Shown: positions 37,592 through 50,444 of the stretch, one piece after another
How positions within the stretch are numbered: the first letter of the stretch is position 1
How the letters are laid out: every line of letters begins with the position of its first letter
Origin: Sipunculus nudus
Taxonomy: Eukaryota; Annelida; Sipuncula; Golfingiida; Sipunculidae
Assembly (NCBI GenBank): GCA_026874595.1
Contig: CM049314.1
Coordinates: forward strand, 72,620,300 to 72,684,299
Length of the DNA: 64,000 nucleotides
Direction: 5' to 3'
Position numbers and translations under genes: made by a program
The notes under the pieces: model-generated
What the model was told of the DNA's origin: nothing
The model's input: only the letters and a program-made list of their open reading frames with translations
Databases searched by the model: none

Positions 37592-38167
37592 TACAGATCT
37601 GTCTCGTGAGAGCAGCAGTAAAGCCGGCTCACTCTTTAGGCACTAACTGGAGTGATCAGATATCTGGGTGAAGTTTGTCATTATAGGTAGGATTAATCTG
37701 GGGTCACTAGGTTCGGTGAGGCATGTTTTTTTAAGTTTTTGTTGTTGGGGAATAGGTGTTAATGGGTGCCTGGCTTATTGTACTGTATTAGGACTATTAT
37801 GAGGCGCTCAAGGATCTGTTGGTTTGCTTAAAGTTAACAATACCCCAGGTGTTGGTTCGGTCAGGGGATTAGTAGTCCAGTTGGTTGTTTCTGTAAACAT
37901 TGGCTGGATTCTTGAGACTGCATATTTAACTTTTTTATCGTCGGCTTAAAAGTATTTAAGGTTACAAAGAAGGTGTTTAGTTCTATGTTTGCATTGCGCT
38001 ATCAGCTCGTTTTTATTGTTTAGTGAACTCCGATCAGGTCGGCAAATTATTTAGTATTCTCGCTGTTGCATAAATTGTTTTTGGGACGTGTTGGAATAAA
38101 CTCTGCATTTAGCCATGATTTTCCATTTGACCGAATGGGGTAGGATTTTTTCCTTCAGAGTCAAAAT

Positions 38168-38392
38168 GTCGCGCGGCGAAAATCGCGCATGTAGCGTTTT
38201 CTGCGACACGCTTTCAACGCCCCGCTAGGCAAACCCTTCATCAGGCGTTATTTTTGCAGGGAAACATGGCTGCAGCAAGAGAGCTCCACCGCGACGTATC
38301 GCAGAAAAATCGCGTTCATGGAAACGTTCTGGTAGCGCGATTACCCGCGCGGCGTGTCGCGAGGCAAACGCGTCGCGCTCATGGAAAGGCAG
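38168..38392. repeat. CpG-rich patch, copy A
   Basis: About 225 bp dense in CGCG and GCGC within AT-rich DNA, with two CATGGAAA motifs. It ends in GGCAGCCTCATAG. A short frame from ATGGCTGCAGC has no recognisable domain. It looks like a fragment of a dispersed element rather than a promoter island. Confidence 0.45.
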
Positions 38393-38819
38393 CCTCATAG
38401 CATAATAAAATTGATATCTGCATTATATATATTTACCTGAAGCTTGATAAAAATAATCTGACAATTTTACATATATTTTACCTTTACTCTTTTCGATTCG
38501 TTAGTAAACACCTGATCCTGATATGGAGAAAATTTACGTTGACGGTTAAATTAAAATAATGTCAGTAGGCAATTAAAGATAAGTCTTTGACTGCGTGTAG
38601 GATATTCTCTGACAATGATAGCCATACATGATTGTAAGGAAGAATCAAGTGTTCAAAGTTATAAAATTAGATAATTAATAAAATGATGACATGATTGTAA
38701 ACACTTTTGTTAACACTTTAACAAGGCCTACAGGCTTATTGCGAACCTGTGCAAACTTTGGGAGTATGAATGGAGGTTTATTTTAAAATCCAATAGAATT
38801 TTTTAATTGACAAATTTTT

Positions 38820-39560
38820 TGCAAAAAAAATTGATACTAGCTCCTGCCCTTTTTGAGATGGCTATGACGCACGACTGGCGACGGAAGTCGGACGACGCCG
38901 ACTAGGCTGCTGAAACTCAGCATGTTGTCAAATCTGTTTTCAAACACAGACTGCCTCTTGCAATTGGCTACACTGCTTTTTAAAGCTGCATTTAACAAAT
39001 CTATTCTTAAAAAAATGGCAGAACCCTACCATAGAATAATTCTTGTAAAGTTTAAACCAATCAGCTTAAACGTTTTATCATAATTAAGTGTATAAGCTAG
39101 AAGAGTCTTAAATTACATTTTCGCTTGTAAAAACAGATCAATGTAGGTGGCGCCACCAATACATCAATTTCAGATGTGAAAAACATTGGCATAAAATTTG
39201 GTGTTGATAGCTCTAGCCGTTTCTGAGATTGAAGTGTGCTTTTTTGGACAGATGACAAAGTTCAACCTCGTGTAACTCGGCAAAAAAACTCTGAACTTGA
39301 ACCATTCGAACAAACTTGAGACAGATTGCTCCAGGAATCATTTATGTGAAATATTGGACATTTTCGCTGGACAGTTTCGGAGAAGAAGATTTTTAAAGCC
39401 TTTTTAGCTTGTTCCCTATAAAATTTCAGAAAATGCAGTTAGAAAAAAAAATCCGATGGTGTTTTTCAGATGACTGATCATTTGCAAAAAAATTGGCGAT
39501 GCTAGCTCCTACCGTTTTTGAGATAGCTATGGTAACGTTCAGACGACGCACGACGTTGCA
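38820..39560. repeat. tandem-type dispersed repeat with three degenerate monomers, copy A
   Basis: The motif GAT-CTAGCTCCT-CC-TTTTTGAGAT or close variants occurs near 38836, 39212 and 39508. GGTGGCGCCACC lies at 39146-39157. No coding capacity is seen. Confidence 0.5.
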
Positions 39561-40899
39561 CCATTGCATAAGTTCACAGGTTCGCTGAAACAAAGCACAA
39601 CACAATGAATAAAGGAATAAAGCCTACGGATGTGTAATTCCTAATGCTTCAGACTTTAAATGTTAAGTCAAACGTTCATGTTAATCGGGAGAATGTCAAT
39701 AGCCAGAGAGCATGTGCTGAACACGGTAAAGCTTTTGGCCAATGACTTAGCAGTCGTATTCACTTATGGCCTCTATGAACTCATCGCTTGCTATTTATAT
39801 TACATACACAAGAAATTGAATAACATCGTCAGATATGAGTATTGTTGAACGTAAACGATTTCCGCTTAAGTGATTTAAAGAATCTTGACATGTCTTTTGG
39901 ACATAGAATGACAATAACACCTCAAGGCCTCTCCACAATATCACTGAGATGTCCATGTTTGTGTGTACCTCATATCAATGGAATTATGTATTCCTTGCCG
40001 ACTCGTCAATAAACAAGTTTCCTGTAAAAAGAAGTCTGTCATTAATATGATATATAAATATGAAATCATTAAGTCCTTTTTTAATGGTATTGTTTTAATG
40101 TAATTGATGGAATATTTAAATCAACATTAAATATATTTGTGTTTAAATGGTTAGTCACCAACTAAGCTCTATTGTGCTAACAGATTATCTAACATTCTGT
40201 GTTTGTTACTAAACATAATTTTACTCATTCCATTAAACACTGTAAAAACACTATAGTCTCAGGAGTTTCCATGCCCTACCATAAAATATACTAAGTGAGA
40301 ATGTGAATAAATATATACATCGAACTTTAGGTCCAAACATTTTCATTGGGATTATCACTTGCTCAAAAAGATTATCTTAACCCAGCTTCTGAACAACCAT
40401 AGCATGTGGGATGTGTCCATCTGTTTTAGAACCAGTATACATAGACCCGGTTGTCCTGCGTCCCTGCACTTGTTAAAACATTGAAATAAATATAATGTCA
40501 AGAAATGAGTCGTATTTTTTTATCAGGTTTTATTTCCTATCTCAGATAAGTTGTACGGTTTAAGCTGCATATTTGTATATGTTGAGCGGGAATCGACGCG
40601 CCGGTCATAGTAATGTGTTGTTAGACAGAGGCTATATTTAATAGTGGGGTTACCGAGTGCGCTGCAGGTCTAGTTATGCCATTACTGTAGTGATCGCTTT
40701 TGGGTTTACCGTGTTTTGTTCCGAGCCTATTTTGTATTAAGCGTTTTCATGAATACTGATGAGCGATAGTAGAATCATGCAGGCCAGAGTTTGTGTTGGT
40801 CTTATGAAAATAAATGAGCCGCCCGGGTAGAAGAATATGTAAAGAGTGCATACGTATTGTGAGGACACAGCCTGTGGAGCCTGCGGAGTCAGCTGGGTG

Positions 40900-41530
40900 T
40901 CGCTAATCGGTGCTTAGAGAAGTGCCACTACCGAGAGACCCGAGAAGTATCCAGAGCGGTGTCCAGAGGGGTGCTGTCAACCAATGACCAAATTGCCAGA
41001 GAGGACCTGCCAGCCAGTGAAAAGAGAGTTGCCAACGGATGGTGTTACCATCGAGTAATCGGAGGAGGGTCCCGAGTATAACAGTATCCAAGTAGTTGTC
41101 CAGAAAACTAGGCCCTCCAGTGTCCTCAGTGATGCTGCAATCCAGTGTCCAAAGAGTTCCTGCAACCTAATGACCACAAAGGTGTTGCAACCCAGTGTCA
41201 TAAAAGGTGCTGCGACCCAGTGTCATGAAAGGTGCTGCGACCCAGTGTCGAGATAGGTGTCCTCGGTGGTATAGCCATACAGTGTCCGAAGAGGTGTATA
41301 GAGAGATGCTGCCCCCCTGTGCCCAGAAAGGTGTCCAGAGGTGCTGTCACCCAGTGTCCAGAGAGTTGCTACAACCAAGTGTCGACAGGGGTACTGCAAC
41401 CCAGTGTCCAAAGAGAGGCTGCAACACACAGAGTTCAAAGAGGAGCTGCAACCCAGTGTCCAGTGAGTTGCCGCCAGCGTCTAGTTAGATACCGGCTGCC
41501 GATGTCTTGAGAGGTGCCGCCAGCCGGGGG
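40900..41530. repeat. minisatellite, copy A
   Basis: Degenerate units of about 25-30 bp around GGTGCTGC-ACCCAGTGTC. It is most regular at 41180-41270, where three units repeat at 25 bp. Several overlapping open frames on both strands are by-products of the repeat. Confidence 0.75.
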
Positions 41531-43971
41531 TAAAGTATCGATCATTAGCTCAGGAGATCTAGAGACTGTAAAACCGGGTTCGTTGGTTTTACTAAGGTTT
41601 TATTTCGTGTATATACCAGCGTATCTAGTGAAGCATAACAGGCTGGGGAAACCTATCTGGTAGATGATTAGAATTACGTGCCATTTCTTTTTTCGTAATA
41701 TATACTCCTGTTGTTAGCCACTTGTAGTTTGTTGTGTGCCTGAGTGTTGATACGTTGAGTGCACCATCAAAAACCACACAATCTCTACTTTTCCACTTTA
41801 AACTAAAGGTAACGGCAACCTTTTACCAAGGGCACCAGAAAGGGGTATCTTTAATCGGTTACATATAGCTCTCCTGAATATTATCTCTTAACCATTTACG
41901 TACTAGTATGGTTGTTACCCTAGACTCATAAAGCACACAGCTCTCCAGAATGATCCCTCTATACTATTACTATACTAGGTTCAGCTCTGCTCAGTTTGTT
42001 CTATGTACAGTTGCCCCATTGTGTATATAATGCAGACAGAACTGGACCCTATGTTTAGCTTTTTTTTACATACACAAATTTATGCATGTTGCTTTTGTTT
42101 CCTTTCCGGTTCAAATGCATTTATATAGTTAACAGTACAGTCCCACTTGTTTTTTTTTTCTTGCTAGGCCACATATGGAACTGATAAATAGACCGATATT
42201 GTTAGTCTAGCGCGGAGGTGACCACCTTCTGATGAATCTCTAAAAAGCAGAGTTTCACACTTTTGAAACCAAAAGTTTAAAATGTTGGATCGTTTCTGTA
42301 ATTGCGCAGTGGTTGCTACATGGACTGGTAGCTCTCGTAAACACATGTCCACGGAAAAAAAGTACCAAGAGCCAAACCAACTCAAGTGATAAAACAAATA
42401 CAGGCACAATTTGTAATATTTCCTGAATTAACATAGTATATAAAGTATATTATAGCATACTCAGTAAAGTATATAACTGAGTATATAAAAGGATAACTGC
42501 TCCTAGTGTGATACTCCTTTACACCGCTGTGGTATTGACCTGTACACTTAGACCGTGTAATGATGAAAGGTGAAAACAAACTGCATAATTACCAATATTA
42601 TGAATCAAAATACATCCATTCGCGTGTTTGGCAGTAAATGACTCTTTCTGACAACATTAACTTGTTAAATTAATACCTCAATATCTTAATAAAAAACAAA
42701 AATACCCCTCAACCTTCCAAGCCAGTCAGAATTTAAACATTTTATTGCTATTTCCTGAGACTCTTCACCAAGTTATGCTTTATCTTATACGTGTGTAAAT
42801 GAAACTTTTTCCTTCACAAGACAAATGTTGACACACTGAAACCAGAAATAGGTCGCAATGGGAAGCAAGGATCCTGAGAAAGAGCATGTTGTGTAGGTAG
42901 GTCATAAATGTGCCTCGTGCGACCTGTTACCACCAAGTACATTCCATTAAACATTAAATCACAAACATGTTTCAGGCTGATGTTGAATAATAATAACTAA
43001 ATAACAATGAATTTGCATGATTAATGATTAACAATAACAATATGCTTGTGCCAAGGTGTATATAATAAGTTTTAATCATAATAGTTAAAATATAGCGGTA
43101 CTTGCGGCAGATATAACTTATCATCGTTGGCTCTGCCACCAGGCAAGTCAGTAAATACACACACACACACATCCATATAATTATGATTTAAACAGAAAGG
43201 TCGATTATTAGGACATCATGAATGAACATGAATCCTATGGTGATAGGCTGTTTGGTGATACACAAGTTATATATGTGTATGTGTGTGTCACCCCAGATTC
43301 ACGATATCGTTTACAATTAGTGGTTGTCAAGGTTATATTGTTATATTTACAAAACCAAAAGCAATGTATACATTGGAATATGTATAACAATGAGTATAAT
43401 AAAAAGAAGAAGAATCACTCAAAAACAATCACCTTCTTCATGCACACCAGTGTGACAATTTATGCATGAGATCTTAATTTCTATGTATAAGACACATCAA
43501 GAGCAAACGATACAGTATGGTTGTTGAATATCTAAATATCAAACATACCAAGGGTACAAAGCAAAGAATTTAAACTTCTTTCACTCATCAAAATAAGATA
43601 AAATATATTCTTAATGGCGACTGGATCATGGAACATTATAAACAATATAAAGTTTCGTGCCGGCCACAGAACAGAAACCTGACAACAGGGTCTTTGGAAA
43701 ACATTGATTTAACTTTATATACACGTGCCTATTAGCTCATATTAACTTGCACATTTATTTCATGGCATATTTGAATGGTTTTGGAAAGACTTCTTGAGAG
43801 CAAAGTCGCCTTCTATGATTGAGGGAAACCTTTGGGAAATTGATGAAATTTAATAATTTTCAGTCAATTATATGATCATTGTGTCAGATCAGATGTGAAA
43901 ACTTAAAAAACAATTTGTCGAGAACCATTTGTTCCTAGTTCCAACTCAAATGATTTAATTCTTGTGTGGAT

Positions 43972-44262
43972 CCTCCTTTGAGATTTAGGCTACGTTTTTG
44001 TCATATTTCTCACATTTAAATGGTTTCTCTCCAGTATGAATTGACGTGTGCATGTTCAGATGGGTTACATGGGGAAAAAAATGCCACACTGACTACTTTT
44101 GAATGGTTCCTTTCCAGAATTGAATTCTCTTGTATATGGGCACATAGGATCAAGGGGAAACATTTGTGTTTTGATATACGTGAAGGCTTTCACTCAAAAG
44201 TACGTTTAACCTTTTATTGTACATGGTCAGAAAATCGATCAAAACATTTGCCACACTAGATT
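43972..44262 (-). pseudogene. degenerate C2H2 zinc-finger cluster, copy A
   Basis: Minus-strand translation shows HLNMHTSIHTGEKPFKCEK, a CGIFFP finger start one frame away, NSGKEPFKSSQCG with a Cys-to-Ser loss, and CGKCFDRFSDHVQ followed by a stop. These are remnants of tandem Kruppel-type fingers with their linkers, broken by stops, lost cysteines and at least one frameshift. It is probably a dead DNA-binding protein gene or a retrocopy fragment. Confidence 0.6.
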
Positions 44263-44569
44263 CTCCTACCCGTTATTTATGTGCACAAGGAGGAATGTAT
44301 AGTTTCATCCTAAATACGACAGACATGTCTATTATATAACGAAGAATAGTTAATATATATTGTAATGTCAACAGATAACACAACAACACATAGGTGACAG
44401 AGGTGAACATCTTGTTGCACAGACCATAGAGATAAATAGGAGTAACATGGCCAAAGGTTATCTGTAAATAAATAGGCGATAGATTTATTTCAAGCAGTTT
44501 ATTTTAAACCCTACTTACCACACTAGTTAATTTCAAAACCTACTTACCACACATTTTAATAATGTAAAC

Positions 44570-44600
44570 AAGGGACCCATGGGTCACGGCGCTCAGCTGA
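44570..44600 (-). repeat. solo end of the CCCATGGG-tailed element family, copy A
   Basis: Read on the minus strand: CAGCTGAGCGCCGTGACCCATGGGTCCCTTGT, with the perfect palindrome GACCCATGGGTC. It matches the tails at 11303-11337 and 15604-15636. I could not find the matching head. Confidence 0.5.
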
Positions 44601-46581
44601 TCGTGATTGGATTATAAATGTTTCTCCACTGTGATACTATATCGAGTCGATAAAGCTTATGAATATCATGTACATGTTGGGCTATTATAAAGGAATGTAA
44701 TGTAATATGTGAGTAAATGATAAATGAAATTACCTGACTGATGGATTAATAGAGTCAAATAAAGTAGTTTATTTTTTATTTATTTAGGAGGGGTTGAAAA
44801 TTGTGATATATTTGAGCAAATATGAATGCAATGACAGCAGTAATAAGCAGTAGTAGAATGATGATAAGGCTATTTGTTGAAGGATCTAAAGTGTATGGTA
44901 GTCTGCAAGCGTTCAATTTGACAGATATGATGTTATGATTAACTATGCTGATGAAGTGATTTATGAATATGTGACTGTATGACACAATATCTCTTTAGTC
45001 TTGACAAGGTACATTATTGTGATGCCCACTATGTCTACATATTACACAATATTGACATAATTTCTGGCATGTATATAGGTACCTATGGACGAATAGTTAT
45101 ACAAAATATTAAAGTATGAATATATCTGATTCATCTTGTTCTTGCTTACTGAGGCTGACTTTGGAATGGGGTTCGGAGAAGGGAAAAATGAGGGCAGCAC
45201 GAAGGTGGATGTAGAAATATTCTATTGTAATGTTTTTCATTTATATAAGAATATGAAAAGCTAAGAGGAAAGGGGCCCTCCTACTTGGTTATAGTAAAGT
45301 TCTAAATATGTGATTGCAAACTAATACTCTGACAAGACTGTCATAAAGAAAAACAGTAAAAGTTTTGAGATACTGTGTTGCATACGAAAATTTACAGATG
45401 GACAGGCAATTGGACAGAATGGACTAATACCTTTATTTCGCTTTCAAGAGAATAATGCATTTAAGTTTATATATAATCCTATTTTTTAAGCAGATCCACT
45501 TTTTCCATTAAGAAGTTTTTATCTGAATCATTTTTTTTTTATTTACAGGTTTATAAATTTTTAATTAAAAAACCTGAAAATATGTTTAAATATTAGAATT
45601 GTTGCAAAAGTTGCAATCATTATATATACAGAGTAAAAAACATTGGGTCATATTATGCATACACATATATTTTATTATTTTTAAATAATAAATGTTTAAA
45701 CTGATTTTAAAAGAAAATAATGCCACAACATGGCATCTACAAGAATATTCCTTGAATCACTATTAAAAAGTGTTGCACATTGGAGTTTTCAGGACATGCT
45801 TAATTTTATTCACCAAAATAAAATAAAAGTAAATTTGATAAAATAAAACATCTTTTCAAATAAAGTATACACACTGTTGGTTGAATGAGGGACAAACAAT
45901 ATCATTGTGCTAATTACTATCCCAGTTTTAATTAATTACTGGAATTAATAGTCAATTTCACACCTGGTGAAGTTTTTACTCTTCTGAAGTAAGGAATTAC
46001 TTATCTCATGAACATCCACACTTTCACAGCAATACACCACTTTGTGGACACAATTAAATGTACACTTTAATCATTGTAACCCTGGTGGTTCAATACAAAA
46101 TTTAAAATGTAGCATGTCCAAGAATAAAATAAAATACAGAAAAATTATAATATTCATCTAGTTTATGCACCAGCTGGGGGGGATGAGTGCAGGGCAGAGG
46201 GGAGCCTGCTAGTAGTGGCCAAGCTGGGCCAAGGTAAGCTGCCTGGGGTGGGTTACATAATACAAGTGAAGGCTGTACTGCTAGGTGGGCTAGATGTAAA
46301 CAACACTTGACATGGTGTATGAAAACATGAATAAAAGCTATTCATTCCAATCAATTTCTTTTGAAAGTTCAGATTTTAAAAGATTAAATCCTTATGCATA
46401 TATGCTGGGAAAATTAAATCAACAGTGCAAAGTTGGACAAAATTTAAGGTATTGATTTTTTATTTATGCTAATAACTTGAAAAATTTTGCAAAATTCAGA
46501 TATAATTTTGGGTAAACAATTGAATCTTGTTTAAATAAAGTTATATTCCTGAAAAAAAGTCTCTAGGTTCAGCATTTCTCA

Positions 46582-47332
46582 TGTTAGGTGAGTAAATATT
46601 GTTGCATGGACGTCACCCGGACATCGGAGGATGGCGCCACGAAGTGGTGTGGCCGCCCCCATTTCCACGCTTATGGACCCACCCCGCTATCAGTGACTAC
46701 TGACGCGCTTTGAGAAACATAAACACTATTCTTGGACCATTCAGTACTGGTTTTGCAGCTCTGACGGCGCTATCGTTTCTCTCAAGCAAAACCACAAACT
46801 TCTGCGGTTTCCACCCATTGTTGAAAGCTTATAAAACGAACTCGCCTGCAGTACGAGGCGGGACTATCGATTTTGCTACGCCACGTTGCTGTTTTCCCCG
46901 GGGACCGTGACCGTGGGCTCTTGGTCCCCAAGCCCACGGAATGCCATGAACCACGCGATGAACTTTATTATGTAGGAAGAGGAGAGACTTTATGTTTTCT
47001 GGTGCCACATGGATTAATACAGGACTTCAGTTTTGTGTGTGCCCGAATTATGTGTTGATGATGGACTTCAGTTTCTCGTATACCGGATTCAGTTAAGTAT
47101 TTCGTTGCAGTTCGTTATTTAGAGACTCAGTTTTCTTCAGAGACTTAGTTATAAATTACGTTATGTATTGACTATTATATTATTTGTGTACGAATGTAAA
47201 TATTGTAAATATATGAATATAGCACTGTTTTTGCACCCATATTTTGGTTACGTATTCATTTGAAGAGAACGTGTCTGAGCATATGTGTTACGGTTCGGCC
47301 TGAGTTGTTTGGTGTGAAAAGGGACCGTAACA
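46582..47332 (+). mobile_element. gypsy 5' LTR, copy A
   Basis: Duplicate of the LTR at 59434-60184. It begins TGTTAGG (46582) or TGTTGC (46600) and ends CCGTAACA. A TATAAAA box lies at 46830-46836 and the primer-binding site at 47336. Confidence 0.6.
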
Positions 47333-47490
47333 TAATGGCGACCGCGACGAGACCCTGTATTTCGTAATAACGGCTACATTTGGATGTAAAATGTCACAGT
47401 GGTCTCTATAACTTCTAGTTATTGAATTAGTAATTAACTACAATTGAACTCGTATATTTCTCAGACACGTTATCTTGATACTTTGCAAAT

Positions 47491-48108
47491 ATGGGTACGG
47501 AATTTAAACCAAATGAAATTATACCACAATTAAGAGAAAATAGCTTATTGTATACGTTAAAGAAAAATGAACTTGAAATTATTGCTCTACATTTAAATAT
47601 TGACATCATGGAGGTATACACTGTAGAGGGTTTAAGAAATGTACTTAAGAAATCATTATATGGTGATGTAGATAGTAAAGAGGAATCTGATTTGGAGGAA
47701 AAACCTATTAAGGAACCTCTTGGGGCAACAGCTATTGACCCGATAGAACTAGAATTGAGAAAGTATGAACTTAAATTGAAATATGAAGCTGAAACAGAAA
47801 TCCGTAGATGTGAAATCGAAAGAGAAACGCAAATAAAGTTGAAAGAGTTAGAGTTACAAAATCCTCAAAATCGTAAAGCACATGAGCCGTCTGAATTCCT
47901 ATTCAGAAATTCGACAAAAGTACCTCCCTTCAATGAAAATGAAGTGGAGCGTTATTTCAGTTATTTTGAACGGGTGGCCACTTTAATGGCTTGGCCTAAA
48001 GGCCAGTGGACCCTGTTGTTACAAAGCGTTCTGGTTGGTCGCGCACAGGACGTTTACACTGCGCTCACAGACGAACAATGCAGGGATTACGACACTGTAA
48101 AAGAATAA
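47491..48108 (+). pseudogene. truncated gypsy gag, copy A
   Basis: The first 205 codons are identical in frame to the gag at 60343. The frame then meets the duplication junction at 48101-48104, passes into unrelated sequence and stops at once (TAA). There is no zinc knuckle. It is a direct product of the tandem duplication. Confidence 0.9.
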
Positions 48109-49209
48109 ATAATGACTGTTATTTACCTTATAATTTTGTATACATCAAAGGAATTTCACGAGCTCAAACCTGGGCTGCAGAACGGTCGGTTTGGTGAAAG
48201 CTTGATAGGAGAGGATGAGAAACATACCGCCGGCATGAAAGAATGGAAGGACCACCATCTCGACCACCTCAAGAGAACAATTCCGGGAAAGCCTAAATAT
48301 TTATCGCTTTAAATGTACTAATTATCAGGTGCAAAGAGAAACGTAGTTAATACCAAAATTCTAAAATTAGATTTAGTACATATGATAATCTGCAGACTTT
48401 TTTAAAAAGGCTTGAAGTAAGTTTCAAATCTGATTATTTGATTCTAGGTCTGGATAAACAACAATTGGGAAATATACAAATATATTCTACTTCCATGCAA
48501 GCAAAATTTTATTTATGACAAATTTTATTCTTTGAACTGCCTTTTTTTGGTTTGACGTCGGCACATCCAATTTTTTATTTACTCATAAGCTGACGATATA
48601 TTTTCGATTAGGTCATATTATTCATAATGTATATCCATCCCTTTACTTTCCATAATATCGTGGCATACGTACTAAATGCTGTTAGAACATATTTAAAAGT
48701 ACTCATTCTTAAACAAACAGACATCGGTAATATTATTATTATCCGAGGAAGCAGGCACTAATTACATCTACCACTATACATATGATTTACCTTCAACAAA
48801 TTACACATTTAGACTAACCCAATTTTCCCATTTTCTGAGGGCAAACGATATTGATTTCTATCAACGCCAGTTTTGTGCCGCAATATTTAACAAATGCATA
48901 TTAGCCAGTCCGAAACGAGTAGAGGAAAACACTTTCAGTAAAATCAATAAATTAATCATTTCTGAAACTGAAAAAGCGGGAATCTCGGTAAACCTAGTAT
49001 TTCTCAAACTGGAACCTGATTCCGAGTTTTTTTTCTATTTTAAACTAGGGAAGAGGATTGGAATGATTTTAATTCCTGTACAATCTTCTGGACCAGAAGG
49101 TGACCCTATACATTCTGCAATACAACAACACTAATTATGGCATTATAATTTCGGGCCGCATCTTTAGGGGATAGGTATAATAAAAAAATGCAACGAATAG
49201 GATACCGAC

Positions 49210-49421
49210 CGAAATTGTGTAATGAGGGCGGCTACGTTCCGGTGAGGCAGCATGACACCTTTGGGTACCCCCGTGGTTCCGCTGGAATATAGAACTAAGG
49301 CCACGTCTTCCTCCTGATCAAAGGGAATTGTGGGAAGGGCCTTGTGAGAAGCAAGCTTTCCATACTCTAACAGGCCAGTCCAAGTTATATGACTATCATG
49401 ATCTCCAATAACAATAATGCT
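49210..49421 (-). pseudogene. decayed ligase exon 4, copy B
   Basis: Identical coding sequence to 36359-36570. The adjoining acceptor tract has two extra A downstream on the plus strand. Confidence 0.85.
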
Positions 49422-49901
49422 CTGAAATAAAAAAAAAAACATGTTTTACATGATATATCATTTTGTTTGTAAATGTGTTTGTTTATGAATCCTAAATAAT
49501 TATGTCGATAAGCCGAATTTAAGAACACTTTATTGGTGGTTTATTGGTGGTTCCCGAACAGTAGTATTGCTATTACTATTATTTTTAGTTGTAGTAGTAG
49601 TAGTAGTGGTGGTATAGCGACAGAGACAATAGCAGCAGTAGTAGATTATAAACATTGAGGAAGCCAACTAAAAGGCAAGAGCTTTAATCAATACTTACAA
49701 TACTATGTCTAAAGTTCAATACACTTATTTCATGGGTTCCTAAGCAATCAATATTTATAATATTTTATATTTTATTTTTTCTTGTTTATTTTTTATATTT
49801 ATATATTATATTTATTTATATTTATATATATATATAAATTTATAATAAACCAAGAATGCGTTACACCTGATTATCAAAATGAAAAGAAAATAATTCTTTA
49901 C

Positions 49902-50011
49902 CTTGATGTCACATTCTGCCCTCTCTGTCGCCTGTTCACAAGTATGAACTAAACGAGCGTGCGCTATAATATACACCACTTTCCCATCCACTATCTGTCG
50001 GCTAAGTTCAC
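49902..50011 (-). pseudogene. decayed ligase exon 3, copy B
   Basis: Identical to 37049-37158. In the duplicated arrangement the exon order on the minus strand is 3-4-3-4, which would disrupt any transcript. Confidence 0.85.
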
Positions 50012-50394
50012 CTAAATAGGAAAATAACCCAGGATTAATTTTGTATCATGATTTGGAGTCTTTCCACCTTCCAACTTCCACTTTCAATAGTTTACTGTAT
50101 TTCTATTCAATGTAATCAGTGCTATCAGGGTACAGGGCTATATTAACATTTTTAAGATTAATTAGCACCCATTTTTCTTCTATTGGATATCTTGCAGGTA
50201 AAGGGTTATAAGCACAAGGGGATAGGAAGGTAAAACCCTAGTGACTGAATTTCAAAAGGGATTTATGTCACTATGGGTCAAACATTTCTTATTGCAAACA
50301 CAAAAAAAGCCTGCAAATCGTAATATGCTGTAGCTTGTCTTACACTATAAGACCGTGGTATTTTTACTTTCTTACAAAAGGATAATACTATATT

Positions 50395-50444
<50 letters not shown>

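Larger units (their letters stand above)
35251..48100 (+). repeat. large tandem duplication, copy A (12.85 kb)
   Basis: From AAGAATAAATAATGACTG at 35251 the sequence is repeated from 48101 to 60952, with an offset of 12850 rising to 12853 and settling at 12852. Differences seen are C37634 versus T at about 50485, C versus A near 42047/54898, A-run length near 36571/49430, T-run lengths near 35696 and 42150, and the TA/GA tract. The four bases AAGA occur at the left end, the junction and the right end. Copy A starts one base into a transposon flanking repeat and ends inside gag. Confidence 0.97.

Noticed and set aside
41207-41510. Open frames of 92-93 codons (also at 54058-54361)
   Set aside because: They lie wholly within a minisatellite, and overlapping frames on both strands are equally open.
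48006-48312. Short frames crossing the duplication junction
   Set aside because: They arise from joining gag to unrelated sequence at the breakpoint and match nothing.
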